This document shows, one piece after another, positions 1 to 10,669 of a DNA stretch of 64,000 nucleotides. The notes beneath the pieces are model-generated. The model had not been told where the DNA came from. It saw only the letters and a program-made list of their open reading frames with translations, and ran no database searches. This stretch comes from Siphonodentalium dalli (taxonomy: Eukaryota; Mollusca; Scaphopoda; Gadilida; Siphonodentaliidae): NCBI GenBank assembly GCA_032622095.1, contig CP136066.1, positions 152,543,152 to 152,607,151 of the forward strand, given 5' to 3'. Each line of letters begins with the position of its first letter. The first letter of the stretch is position 1. The position numbers and the translations under genes are program-made.

Positions 1-833
1 GTTATTGCTCTTCCCAATTGTTGCGCAACAGATCAGATCACATCAGATGTCGTTATTCGCCAAAGTACACTTTCGAGATTAGTAAACTGATATTAGTTTC
101 ATAATTTTATAATATAAATGGTTATTAAATGTGATTTATGAACTAGCATCGATCTATAGACTCAAAATGTGCGTCCCTGTGTCGAAAACAGGCGCTTATT
201 TGAACAGACAGCGGCGAGATTAATTAGTGTAAGAGCCGAAAGAACAGAGCGAAAAGGAGACTTCCGTGGAAACTTTGCGCTGTGGCTGTTCCTTCATATA
301 ACCCGGTCAATCTGGGTCAATGTTTATTTTTAGTGTTGTTTGTCCTAACCACCTGCCATGGCGGTCTGCTTTCAAAATAAAATAACTGGGGCATTCTATT
401 ATATTTCGACGTTTGAATTTCCAATTCGATACTTGATTACTGTTAAATAACCGCGCTCTTCGGAAATAAAATTACCATGAAAATTACGTCTTAATTTTGA
501 CAAATAACGACGTCGCGAGCATTGTATTTCGCGTCTTCAGCCATCGTGTTTTGGGAAATGCCGCGAAAATTTGAGAATGGGCGCATAGAAACGGCTGGCA
601 GGCAGGATTTTTTTTTTTTTTTTAAATTAGGTCATTTGAAAGCGATAAAACAGTGCATTAACATGTATTAAAGAGTTTTGAATATCATGTACAGGCCAAC
701 TGCCCAAGCATTGGATCTCATTCATAGCAGTACCATTTTGAATAGACAGGGAAATTGATGATGGGATCAACATTGCTCTCAGATATATTCATGTATTCTG
801 ACATTTACCAACCAGTGATCACATGATGGAGTT
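1..833. other. gene-free stretch
   Basis: No convincing coding sequence, RNA gene or recognisable transposon is visible. A run of about 20 T lies near 610-625. This is probably intronic or intergenic DNA of the dynein-like gene whose first exon lies at 4786-5029 on the minus strand. Confidence 0.5.
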
Positions 834-1380
834 CAAAATAGGTCTGTAAAGAACCCCCCCCCCCCCCCCCCCCCCACAATTGAAAATTTGAGCAGAACTT
901 CCCCTATAGGCCTGTAAAGAACCCCCCCCCCCCACAATTGAAAATTTGAGCAGAACTTCCCCATATGCCTGTAAATAAGAACCCCCCCCCCCCCCACAAT
1001 TGAGCAGAACTTCCCATATAGGCCTGTAAAGACCCCCCCCCCCCCCCCACAATTGAAAATTTGAGCTGAACTTCCCCTTTTGGCCTGTAAAGACCCCCCC
1101 CCCCCCCCAATTGAAAATTTGAGTAGAACTTCCCATATAGGCCTGTAAAGACCCCCCCCCCCCCCACAATTGAAAATTTGAGCAGAATTTCCCCTCTAGG
1201 CCTGTAAAGTAAGACCCCCCCCCCCCCCAATTGAAAATTTGAGCAGAACTTCCCCTATAGGCCTGTGAAGTAAGATCCCCCTACCAACTGAACTTGTTAG
1301 CAGACCCCCTGGCCTCCCCACCAATTGAAAGTTTTCGCAGAACTCCCCATATATAGGCATGTGACAAACCCCCCCCCCCC
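834..1380. repeat. poly-C minisatellite, about 57-66-bp units
   Basis: About nine copies of a unit built from 'ggcctgtaaag', a run of 9-21 C, then 'acaattgaaaatttgagcag' and 'aacttcccc(t)atata'. Unit starts fall near 841, 909, 967, 1021, 1082, 1140, 1199, 1260 and about 1356. The C-run varies most in length. Long glycine-rich open frames on the minus strand here come from reading the C-runs and are not genes. Confidence 0.9.
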
Positions 1381-1589
1381 TCACCATTTGAAACAGAGAA
1401 CATGGACCACTGGCCTTTTGCAAGATTGTTGGGTATAACCCACAACCAAAAAATTCAAACAATTGTGAATGAAGCACAGCGGTGTCGCCATATTTCGGAA
1501 TATACCGTTTGAAAGACTCCAGTCAACACACAGTGCCTTCAAGATTATACGTATACGTTCAGTGATACGTTGCGTAATTTTGCGCGTGC

Positions 1590-2416
1590 TTCGATAGTAG
1601 GCTTGCCGCGATTTTGGATTTTCAAAATCGATTAATCAGTGGCTATAATCGACGATTAATCGATTTTTCTACCAATGAAATTAAATCTCAAATAGAGATT
1701 TAATTTGTAGTAAATAGATGCCAAAAAAGAGACTATTAAGAGGTGCGTCTGGTAAGTGTAAGATGGTAAGTATAACTCCCGTTTTACGGGCACCGCACAT
1801 CGGAAATGAAGGGCATTAGTTCTGAGAACTCCCATATAAATTCAAATGCCTCTATTAAACAATGAAAACAAACGAAAAAATCGGAAAAATACTCCCAACT
1901 CTCGTCGGGCCACGTGCTTCGTGAGACTGTTCGTGAATTTGGGATCGTGCATTAATTGAATTTGAAGTTCGGGATCGTGCCTTAATTCAAAGTCGGGAAT
2001 CTCTCAATTCATTCGATTGTCAATATTCTTATTCAAGAATACGAGTTTGTCCGCGGAGTATACACATGCGTCGGCACATTAAATGAAAAACCGCCGTGAC
2101 GTGAAACCAAGACGGAACTAGATTACTCTGTCGGCCCGACCTCAAAAGACGCCGCAACTGAAAGTTACATTGTCACAAATGTTTGCGTGGGTGGGTTTCT
2201 GGGTTAGATTAGTGCTGTAAATACGGTGCAAAATATTGCCTCTTAAGTTGAGATAAGTTCTTTGCAAATACGCTGTGTTTCAGCGTTCTTGTGTTGTTGT
2301 ATAATATGCATTGTTATTTGAACTAAAAAAGTCGATTTTCAAAATGAAAATCGATTAATCGGCACCACTGACGATTGTTCGATTATTCCCAAAATCGCGG
2401 CAAGCCTATTCGATAG
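1590..2416. mobile_element. non-autonomous hAT-type DNA transposon with 8-bp target duplication
   Basis: The element is 1598-2408 (811 bp). It starts TAGGCTTGCCGCGATTTTGG and ends with the inverse, CCAAAATCGCGGCAAGCCTA minus small changes. It is flanked on both sides by the same 8 bp, TTCGATAG (1590-1597 and 2409-2416). An 8-bp target duplication with TAGG..CCTA ends is the hAT superfamily signature. Subterminal 'atcgattaatcg' motifs occur near both ends. No transposase frame is visible, so it is non-autonomous. Confidence 0.85.
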
Positions 2417-3360
2417 TCGGATCACATACGAAGTAGCGCCGACATACAGGTATTCGGTCTGTCACCAAAAGTTACGTTCCAGGGATAAAACAGGTACAGG
2501 TTGATATAGGTATCATGCATGTTTCTCTCTATGAGAAATTCTGGGGAGAGTTGACAATAACTGTGATCGTAAACGCGTTTGCCTGGCATGATTCCCCGCA
2601 GGAATTTCCTGCAATATCAGCTGGTCGTGGAAATGACAATTAAAAACTACAGTTGAAGGGCAAACTACTATAAATCAGAACGTTATGCCAGCCATACGAA
2701 AACAAAAGCATTGTAGCTTGCATCATCCCATTGGCAATGTGTTCCATGTACTTGTGAAAACTTCTGAGCAAGCGATTTTAGTATCAGAACTTTAGAAGTC
2801 CGTTTGTAGCAACATGCAAGTACGGAAAAGTGCGTACATGCATTTTATGCTCGCAAAGTGCACTTAAATATATCGGACACGGTATGTTTTTATAGAGATC
2901 CCCATATATTAAAATGGGCCATGCATTGTGTACAGAATGCTGTTCCTTGTATTCATTGCAAGGTCTCTGCAAACGATATAATATAGGATGGCTTAATCAC
3001 GGACAGTCATTTTCCCGCCAAAACGCACGTGTTTTCACTGCTTGGTTTTATCGCGTACATAGTTGTCTCTCGTGCATGATACATTGTATATATATATACA
3101 ATTTTACTCGCGAGTCCCCGAATACACAATCGATCGTGCACATGTCAGTTTCAGAAATAAACTGCGTAGACGGGCGGTGTTAATCGTATATTTCAATGCG
3201 ATGTCGTGCGTTCTATATTTAGCCCGATTCCAGGAATTCGCGTCTTCAAGGTTTACGTTTCTGGAAACAGCTTTGTCACCGCCCAATTACGCGAAGGATT
3301 TAAGTTTGAGGCGCTATAATACATTGTATTTTGTTTACAAACACAGCCCATAAACGATGT
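2417..3360. other. gene-free stretch
   Basis: Short open frames of 60-96 codons occur on both strands (for example 2914-3353), but they overlap each other, lack recognisable motifs and show no splice context. Nothing supportable is seen. Confidence 0.4.
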
Positions 3361-3446
3361 GGGATTTCCGATTGATTGATTGATTGGGGTTAAACGTCGT
3401 TTTAGCAACAAAGCCATATCACGACGAGGCGACGAGGGATTTCCGA
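3361..3446 (-). mobile_element. SINE/LINE 3' tail fragment with 11-bp target duplication
   Basis: A 64-bp insertion (3372-3435) is bracketed by the 11-bp direct repeat GGGATTTCCGA (3361-3371 and 3436-3446). Read on the minus strand it ends in an (AATC)n tail after 'aacgacgtttaacccc'. This fits a severely 5'-truncated non-LTR retroposon inserted by target-primed reverse transcription. The family is not assigned. Confidence 0.65.
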
Positions 3447-4325
3447 AGTGACTCGCCAGTTTATAGTTCGAAATACGCGACGCAATTCGATGTGTAGCAT
3501 GGCCGACCGCGGGTTGTCTTATTTATATCTAGAATACTAGAATGCGCGATCGCATACACTCACCCATGCGTCAGTTGATGTATGCGGTGGTTGTTTATTG
3601 ATGCTGTTGGGATTGGGAAAACAATAAATATTAACACACGGACAGGTTAATGTGCAGACTATAGCCGTCTGAAAAGAAAGAAAAAAATTTGAGGCCGGCA
3701 AAAAAATCTCAGCCAGGCCGGGTACCGGAAACAGAGACGTTTTTTTTTTTTGGCCTTACCGTTTACGGAAAGAAATAAGATGAATACCTTTAGATAGGAA
3801 ATGCACTCAATATTCATATTCCGGGTGCCGAATTTTTATTTTCAAGATAGTTGGTAGTGTTTTTCAAATTGTTTTCGAACTTGCATTGATCATTCGAACT
3901 GTGGGATGGGACTCCAGAAACGGCACTCGTAAAATTATTCTTTGGGATTTCCCCGAAATATGTTTCTATATTTGGGAAGGTCAATCGCAGAGGAAATCGA
4001 TCGGAATTCATGCCAAATTCAACACACATGCGATGTTTTTACGAAAAAACGGTCGACAAAACCGCTAAATTAGAATGTTTTCTCTTGTGCGGAGTAATGA
4101 ACGTCATTAAAATAATGGATACGTGTTTAATATTGGAGAAAAATAGTTCAATACACAGTATTTATTCTAATTTCTAGACGGCAAGAATATTAAATTTTAA
4201 AAGCAACATTTTCGTTATTTTTCCGGTATTCGCCCGTTACGTGACGTATGACGTTGTCTTAACTTTCTAATATAGGGATACCGATTTATAAACTCGATTA
4301 AAACCTTATTTTGCCATTTTTGGGG
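3447..4325. other. gene-free stretch
   Basis: AT-rich sequence with short A/T runs near 3690 and 3740. No homologous coding frame or repeat could be recognised. Confidence 0.4.
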
Positions 4326-4329
4326 ACTT

Positions 4330-4747
4330 TAAGTTTAAGTAAATTAATCGTCTTTCTGTATCTGTGACTGTATCTGTAGATATTACAGTGCAGGAACCAA
4401 TTCTGGTTGTAGACGCACTGGTCCAGGTGCTACCACGGCCGAGTGACTTTATAACCCTGTGGTGACTCCAGTAGCGTTCTTTAACGTGCACACACCGAGG
4501 CGTGTACACGGGTCAGCCATTAATGTCCGCGCCCGATCGGACAGCGCACTGCACCCACGACAACATACCTGGACAAGTGTTGTAATGGGGGGAAGTCGGC
4601 ATTTTGCATTCGGATCTTTACTTTATTCAGTGATCTCGAATGAGACTTTTCAGCCTGACAAACTTGGTATCTGACCGAGTTCTGATTTTTGTCAGAATAC
4701 CCTGACCAGGTTGTGAACCCCGGTCTGCTAGCACGAGAGACCAGTAC
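4330..4747 (+). mobile_element. 5'-end fragment of the L2-type LINE also present at 33718-34095
   Basis: This segment matches, in opposite orientation, the 5' untranslated region of the LINE at 33718-34095. Shared blocks include 'ttctttaa(c/t)gtgcacacac', 'acgacaacatacctggacaa' and 'ctagcacgagagaccagtac'. It stops where the LINE reading frame would begin. No endonuclease or reverse transcriptase sequence follows. Retaining only the 5' end is unusual because LINEs normally lose their 5' ends. The fragment ends about 40 bp from the dynein exon donor. Confidence 0.75.
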
Positions 4748-4785
4748 GCTCGGCTACCTCTCGGCTACCGACAAAAAATATTCAC

Positions 4786-5029
4786 CTTTCAATGATTGTC
4801 TCTGTATCAACAGTGACAATGCCTGTGAGTCGCTGAGAAATTTTTTGACACTTTCTGCATTCACTTTGTCAGACAGCGCATTTTTCAATGGAGCAAACTG
4901 AGATTCTGGATTGTCATCAATCAACGGCGGAACAGCGCGACAAACAAATTCGATGAAACCAGCACTATCTGCAATAGACATAGGCGCCGGGGCCTGAGCA
5001 TCAGGCTCATTCATCGACGATTCCGACAT
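4786..5029 (-). CDS. DYNC1H1: cytoplasmic dynein heavy chain, first coding exon (partial gene)
   Basis: An ATG at 5029 opens a frame whose first 81 codons resemble the N-terminus of cytoplasmic dynein 1 heavy chain. It has an acidic, low-complexity start (MSESSMNEPDAQ), then a helical segment with 'AVPPLIDD', 'LKNAL', 'VKKFLSDSQALSLL' and 'LKG', in the same order and spacing as I recall for dynein heavy chains (VPLL..D, L..AL, KFLSDPQ, LK). A consensus donor, AAAG|GTGAAT, at 4786/4785 ends the exon in phase 1. The open frame beyond it (to 4754) is intronic. In the family this region belongs to the N-terminal dimerisation/tail part of the ~4600-residue motor heavy chain. No further exon was recognised between 1 and 4785, so intron 1 must exceed 4.7 kb or the next exons are beyond the window. 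The assignment rests on short similarity and is good but not certain. Confidence 0.7.
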
Positions 5030-5233
5030 CCTGACGGATTTCGCCTAAATCTTCATAAATTAGGTGAAGTCATCAACGAAAATTGCAGACTGACACCGGT
5101 TGCATCCGGGAGCTCAACACGTGATTCGCGTCTATAGTCCGTTTCACTTTTCCTAAACTACATTTCCGCCAGCGCACCGGTAAAGGGAAGTAAGCCATTA
5201 TTTCGGCACGAAAAAGAAAATAAGAACGCAAAA
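5030..5233. promoter_or_regulatory. putative bidirectional promoter between dynein exon 1 and PSMA4
   Basis: Only 204 bp separate the two divergent start codons (5029 minus, 5234 plus), so both 5' UTRs and core promoters must lie here if both genes start in this gap. It contains a CACGTG E-box (5118-5123) and several CpGs, and no clear TATA box. A small inverted motif 'cctaaat..ataaattagg' lies near 5044-5065. Regulation by this region is inference from layout. A non-coding upstream exon for either gene cannot be excluded. Confidence 0.5.
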
Positions 5234-6007
5234 ATGTCACGAAGATACGACTCAAGAACCACTATTTTCTCACCAGAAGGGCGATTGTACCAGGTGGAAT
5301 ATGCCATGGAAGCCATAGGTCACGCCGGCACATGCCTTGGTATTCTAGCCAACGACGGGGTTCTTTTAGCGGCCGAAAGACGAAACACAAATAAACTCTT
5401 GGATGAGGTTGCATATTCGGAGAAGATCTACACTCTTCAAGATGATATGGCGTGTAGTGTAGCAGGTATCACTGCAGACGCCAATGTTCTGACTAACGAA
5501 CTTCGTCTGATAGCACAAAGATACATGTTGCAGTATCAAGAACCAATGCCATGTGAACAGCTTGTTAGTGCACTGTGTGATATCAAGCAAGCCTACACGC
5601 AGTTTGGAGGAAAGAGGCCATTTGGCGTCTCGATACTGTATATGGGATGGGACAAACACTATGGGTTCCAACTCTATCAGAGTGATCCGAGCGGAAACTA
5701 TGGTGGATGGAAAGCAACATGTATAGGCAACAATAGTGCTAATGCTGTTTCGATGTTGAAACAAGAATACAAAGAAGGGGAAATGTCAGTTCAAGGAGCT
5801 TTGGATCAAGTGATCAAAGTATTGAGTAAAACTTTGGACATGACAAAACTCACAGCTGAAAAAGTTGAGATTGCCACACTTACTAGGTCTGATAACGAGA
5901 CCAAAATACGCATTCTGTCGAACCAAGAAACATCAGCATTGATCAAGAAACATGAAGAAGAAGAGGCGAAAAAGGAAGCAGAGAAAGCGAAAAAAGACAA
6001 ATCCTAG
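5234..6007 (+). CDS. PSMA4: proteasome subunit alpha type-4 (20S core alpha-3)
   Basis: A single open frame of 257 codons reads through the whole family length (vertebrate proteins are about 261 aa). The N-terminus has the proteasome alpha signature '[20 protein letters not shown]' (residues 5-24). Near-invariant PSMA4 blocks follow: '[19 protein letters not shown]', '[15 protein letters not shown]', '[15 protein letters not shown]', '[17 protein letters not shown]' and '[11 protein letters not shown]'. The C-terminus is a charged KEKE-type tail (about residues 237-257). Alpha subunits form the outer rings of the 20S proteasome, gate substrate entry and are not proteolytic, so the lack of an N-terminal catalytic threonine is expected. 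The ATG context is 'aaaaATGtc'. There is no intron. A retrogene origin is possible, but no A-tail or flanking duplication was seen, and the head-to-head dynein neighbour argues for a settled promoter. Confidence 0.97.
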   Translation: MSRRYDSRTTIFSPEGRLYQVEYAMEAIGHAGTCLGILANDGVLLAAERRNTNKLLDEVAYSEKIYTLQDDMACSVAGITADANVLTNELRLIAQRYMLQYQEPMPCEQLVSALCDIKQAYTQFGGKRPFGVSILYMGWDKHYGFQLYQSDPSGNYGGWKATCIGNNSANAVSMLKQEYKEGEMSVQGALDQVIKVLSKTLDMTKLTAEKVEIATLTRSDNETKIRILSNQETSALIKKHEEEEAKKEAEKAKKDKS

Positions 6008-6304
6008 TTGGAACATAATAACATCATCCTTTACTTTAGTGATAAAATATTCATCCTGTTCATCCTATACGAATATCTCTGACTGTTAATACATGCATTC
6101 TCGATCCGTGCACACTTGAAAAAAGAATGATCAATGAAGAATTAATCATTTGAAGTCTAATTTGGAATTATTTCAATCGACTTAGTTTCACTACAGGATA
6201 TAAAAGTTCTTATTTAACATTGCTTTTGTCTTGTATTTGTTTCCATTTTTTTATCCATCCAGTATGAACAGTAGATTATTTCTCCCATTCACAAGGGTCT
6301 GTGT

Positions 6305-6310
6305 AATAAA
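6305..6310 (+). terminator. candidate polyadenylation signal of PSMA4
   Basis: An AATAAA hexamer lies about 300 bp after the PSMA4 stop, followed by U-rich sequence (ctattcttttacaagg). It is the first canonical signal downstream. Cleavage near 6325-6335 is inferred. Confidence 0.5.
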
Positions 6311-8040
6311 ATCTATTCTTTTACAAGGTTTTTTAAAATTTTAATTTTAGCTATTCTTACAAATATCTAATGGTTGAGATGCTCCTAGTAACAATGATAT
6401 ATGGGGAACTGGATATCCCGCCCCAGGAACAACCTGCCCCCAGCCGCCCATCAATGTTTTTGATTTCTATATTTTACTTCTTGTCTTTTTTTCTTTAAAT
6501 GAAAATAAAATATGGTTAGGCCCCTGCGAATATTTGATCTATTATTCGATTCGACCTCGATATTTGATTCATCTTTGAAACAACTAATAGTAATTTTGAA
6601 TACGCCGAACCAGTTAACGCAACCATAAGCATAAATTATCTGTAATGTTTGAACATTCACAACCAATTTAGAAATAAAAAAAACATGTATTGGCAGGGAA
6701 TGCTATACAAAAACTACCCAGTACTGCAAAATGCTATATCATTTTAATTTAAAAATTAAATCAACCCTTGTTCACAACTAAGTACTGCGAAGTATGAAAA
6801 GTAGAGACAGTCACAATTATTCCTCACAATCTGTTGTGTTAAGTTAACTTTAACTGTCCTAACCCTCTTGTTTGACAACCGAGAACATAACAGTTAAGTT
6901 ATAATATATTCCGTGGACATTCAATTGGAGATCGACGGAAAGATACTTCATAATTCTGTCACATGAATGCACATTCATGCTACTAGATGCATTATGTTCT
7001 CATTATTGTATTTTGTTTGCTCAGTTTTGACTTGCAGTGGCAGTTGTAATGCAGGTCAAAGCCCTTTAATCAAACCCCCATTTTATAGTTGAGTAGGTTC
7101 GTGATAACGTAATTCTGCAATGGTCCATCACCTATTCCGTGTTTTGAATGGATGTGGAATTCCCCACTATTAATGACTTCGAATTTTTTTATTTACTGTG
7201 CAAAAAAATTGTATTTTCCTAATTGTTTGTTATAATTTTGATGAATTGAAGCCTTTAATTGTCTATCTACTTTTCACTAAACACAATGACAACGTGTTTT
7301 ATTTAATATATAATTCTGACATACAGACAAAAACAGGAAACACATCTTTATCTTATCATTTCGGCGAGCAAGATTAGAAATATTCGATTCGAAATTTGAT
7401 TTGATAAAAAACCAACTATTCGTAGGGGCTTAAATATAGTATACATGTGTGCAAAAATTAGGATATAATGGGCACGATTGTATTGTATGTTTTCTTCCTG
7501 TATTTCTTTAGTACCAAAGAGCCCCAGAGGTGACAAAGTTATAATTAGATAAGCTATTTTATATTATGTACCAGTTAGAAATAACTCAGTATCAAGTACC
7601 AGGTATACTTATTGATTGGAAATGAATAACTGCCATAAAAAGTACATGATCTGAAATAGTGAAATGACTATTTAATTGAGAGCAACACTGCTTCAAGAAT
7701 GCAAGTTGTGTGCTGGAAAATTGTGAGCAGCCATATTTACAAGAACTGATATAAACCTTTGGGCCGAGATGGGGTTTAGGTAATTGGTCCATGTCCAAAT
7801 CCCCACCTATCTCTAATACTGTGTCCCTATCCCTAAGGCCAAAACAAAATGAATGCGTGTTTCCCGTAACGAGCCAAAAGAAATAGGGGCGGGCGGTAGG
7901 CTTTTCGTTTTATTTTGTTATGGTCTCGTGTGGGCCACACCTAACCACCATCAAACACCATACAATGACCCAGAGCAACCAACAAATTGGTGATAAAACT
8001 GATATATTGAGGGGAAACATATAAAACAGATAACAGTAGA
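6311..8040. other. gene-free AT-rich stretch
   Basis: No coding frame with recognisable motifs and no clear tandem repeat. Short frames on the minus strand (6451-6666, 7348-7536, 7592-7798) lack family features. Confidence 0.4.
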
Positions 8041-8053
8041 CAGTTTATTAAAA

Positions 8054-8340
8054 TTACTTTAATAAACATGAAACAGACACTGCCTTGCCATGTGGCTTGG
8101 CCACAACAGGCATCAGCCCTGCATTAAAACAATTAATACAGATAGGGAAAACTGTCCTGTAATGTTTTTTCAGAGATGTTTTTACGTCCCCATTGGGACC
8201 TGCACAATGGGCACGGGTATCAATGGCCCCAAGGGCTGCCCCATAATATCCCAATTCTATCGGAGACCGACAAACAATATCCCGCCGCACCACCATCCTT
8301 GCAGCCTGGCTATGGTCAGGTGGGAGCAGTGGTGCACCAC
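8054..8340 (-). pseudogene. possible PIF/Harbinger-like transposase remnant
   Basis: A minus-strand frame reads '..LGYYGAALGAIDTRAHC..' followed by '..FNAGLMPVVAKPHGK'. 'GALGAIDGTH' and a later 'VVA..PG' are typical of the DDE nuclease core of PIF/Harbinger transposases. The expected GTH is altered to TRA and the frame is short, so if the call is right it is a decayed fragment. Several overlapping frames exist here. The call depends on one motif and is weak. Confidence 0.3.
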
Positions 8341-8645
8341 AGGTATAGTCAAAGTTGAGAAGGGGGCATACAATATAACTAAGACTTCTGTAAAAATAAC
8401 CCATAAGAAGTAGAGGATGTGAACTTGACCTTTATTTTGACCCGATTGAACTAGATACCAAGTTTGGTTTGAAACAAATCTGACACCGTGACTCGAGATT
8501 TCAGGTGGAAACAAAGAAATTCGTATAAGAACGTAATGATCTGTATTTTGATATGATTTTATCAAATACATCTACCAAGTTTGGTTTGGATCAATGGCAG
8601 GGGTGTGCGTGGGGGATCAATGGTTAAAAATGTTATGCCTATATG

Positions 8646-9351
8646 CAGGGAAGGATCCAGGGCTCTTTTGATGCCTGTTACAGGTTTGGGCGCCCAAACT
8701 CTGGTGGCCTAAATGTCCCCAAATTGCAAGTGGATAGTTTTATTATTAAAGCTGAATTTTCTATATTTTAAAGGAAATCTTCTATTATAATTCAACAACA
8801 TGCAATGCAAATCATCAATATACAATTGATATAGAGCCTTTATTTGCTTAATCAAGTGTCCAGTGAGAAATATTTAACCCTGGCTTCTTGAAATTTTGCA
8901 AAAATCCTGTGCCAATGCATTTTCTTATATAAATGAGTCTCCCATCTAAGGAGCCTCGCATATATAAGACTAGCAGGTGACCCGACTTCGTCCGGGCTTT
9001 GACCTTGAATTGACCATTTTGAAGGTCAAGGTCAGGTCGGAGTCACGATTTGACCCGTCCAAAACACTCCCCGGACAAAATTACCGTAGGTAACAAATTT
9101 CGTCGAAATCTGGCCATAGCAAACAGACAGACAGAAGTTCCAAAATATATATTAGATAATACATTGGCCTTTATCTTGACGTTGTAAGCCAGTGCATTTT
9201 CTTATGCGGGATCTTTAATGCTGCACCTAAGGGAGGGGGCGACCCCCTCCCGTACCTACCCCCATCTCGGGCATACGGCCCTCGGGATATGCCTTCGGCA
9301 TATCATGGTCCCAAAACAGGTGTCCTCAAAAAATCCCTGGATCCATCCCTG
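8646..9351. mobile_element. hAT-like MITE (CAGGGA..TCCCTG) with nested insertion
   Basis: Ends are 'cagggaaggatccaggg' (8646) and its imperfect inverse 'ccctggatccatccctg' (to 9351). Flanks are 'cctatatg' and 'gctatatg', a 7/8 match consistent with an 8-bp hAT target duplication. It contains 'gcctgttacaggtttggg' and a piggyBac-MITE-like piece, and is itself interrupted by a 187-bp insertion at 8970-9156. Related copies lie at 9567-9935 (partial) and 40117-40437. Confidence 0.6.
8970..9156. mobile_element. 187-bp insertion of the 'ctagcagg...atatattaga' repeat family
   Basis: This begins 'ctagcaggtgacccgacttc' and ends '..cagacagacagaagttccaaaatatatattaga'. The neighbouring paralogous copy near 9730-9745 has the uninterrupted sequence 'catatataagataatacattgg', giving an empty site. 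A much longer member (54771-55832) and a right-end piece (to about 13610) occur elsewhere. I do not assign it to a named superfamily. Confidence 0.75.
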
Positions 9352-9566
9352 GCTATATGTTCGATAGATGGAAAATCCAAAATATTAAGTAAATGTAAAT
9401 TAAATATCAACTTCAAACATGATAAATTAATACCTAAAATATGCAATATGTACAAGTTGGCAATTCATCAGCCCCAAATAATGAATCCAGGCCGAAATCA
9501 AAATACTGATAGAAATTTCACTCTATGTGGAATAATAGTAGATCGATGTGAATTTTCTATTGCAAA

Positions 9567-9935
9567 TCATCAATATACAGTTGATATAGAGCCTTTATTT
9601 GCTTAATCAAGTGTCCAGTGAGAAATATTTTAACCCTTTCATGACTGGGACTTCTTGAAATTTTGCAAAAATCCTGTGCCAATGCATTCTCTTATATAAA
9701 TGAGAGTCTCCCATCTAAGGAGCCTCACATATATAAGATAATACATTGGCCTTTATCTTGACCTTGTAAGCCAGTGCATTTTCTTATGCGGGATCTTTAA
9801 TGCTGCACCTAAGGGAGGGGGGCTACCCCCGTACCTACCCCCATCTCGGGCCTACGGCCCTCGGGATATGCCTTCGACATATCATGGTCCCAAAACAGGT
9901 GTCCCCAAAAAATCCCTGGATCCATCCCTGGGGCC
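9567..9935. repeat. second copy of the 8790-9351 segment, lacking the nested insertion
   Basis: From 'caaatcatcaatatac' to 'ccctggatccatccctgg' it parallels 8812-9352 closely, without the 187-bp insertion. The interval 9353-9566 between the copies is a different repeat, also seen at 47320-47395 ('aatccaggccgaaatcaaaa'). Confidence 0.8.
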
Positions 9936-10665
9936 TTCCTCCGTCGCTGCGAACTTCGCCTTTGGTTTCACATTGGACCTGGTGTCGGCTCCGTGAGCAT
10001 CAGCTATTACATTGTTAATTGTTTTTTATTTCTATAATCTTTAAAATGCAGGGTTTTTAACCACAACAGTCAGCTGCAACAGTCGTGAATTATGCACATG
10101 GGAATCGACCCATGTGCATGCGACCGCCATTGTTGAAATGAACTTGTTCCCGCGTTCGAATTTCAGTTCGAATCAACCTCGGAGAACATCCATGTTTATT
10201 ATAAATACTCCATATCAACATAAACACGTGCTTCCGTTTGAAGAGTGACGATGTGGCTTTGCGAAAAATATATAAATATATCAGATATCATTTATCTGGC
10301 GAGGTGAATCAGATAAAATGGAACCACGCGTACATAGTTTGGTTATCAGTGCGGTTGGTCGGTTTATAGATTGATTTTTTTTATTTAAAACCAATAAAAT
10401 GAACTTGGGTCGGGGGGTTTTGAAGACAGTCGGTCGGGTTACGGGAAACACGCATTCATTTTGTTTTGGCCCAATTGAAAAAAAATGGCTTCTTGCTTGA
10501 GTGGAAAAGCCTGCATACCAACAGTTGTATTCATTTGGCTGGTCCTTCATTATAAAACAGTTCTTGTAAATGGCCTCTATAATTTTTCAGCTCACAATTA
10601 ATACCGGTATTTTGTTAATACTTGAAGCAGTGTTGCTCCCAAATAGTCATTTGAACCTTTCACTA
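9936..10665. other. gene-free stretch
   Basis: No recognisable gene. Minus-strand frame 10281-10550 has no family motif. Confidence 0.35.
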
Positions 10666-10669
10666 GTTC

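Noticed and set aside
819-1477. Overlapping minus-strand glycine-rich frames
   Set aside because: They are translations of the C-runs in a 60-bp minisatellite; no start context, no domain, frames differ between units.
5234-6330. Recent processed retrocopy of PSMA4
   Set aside because: No 3' A-tract, no flanking duplication, frame fully intact, and a divergent neighbour within 204 bp suggests an established promoter; old retroposition remains possible.
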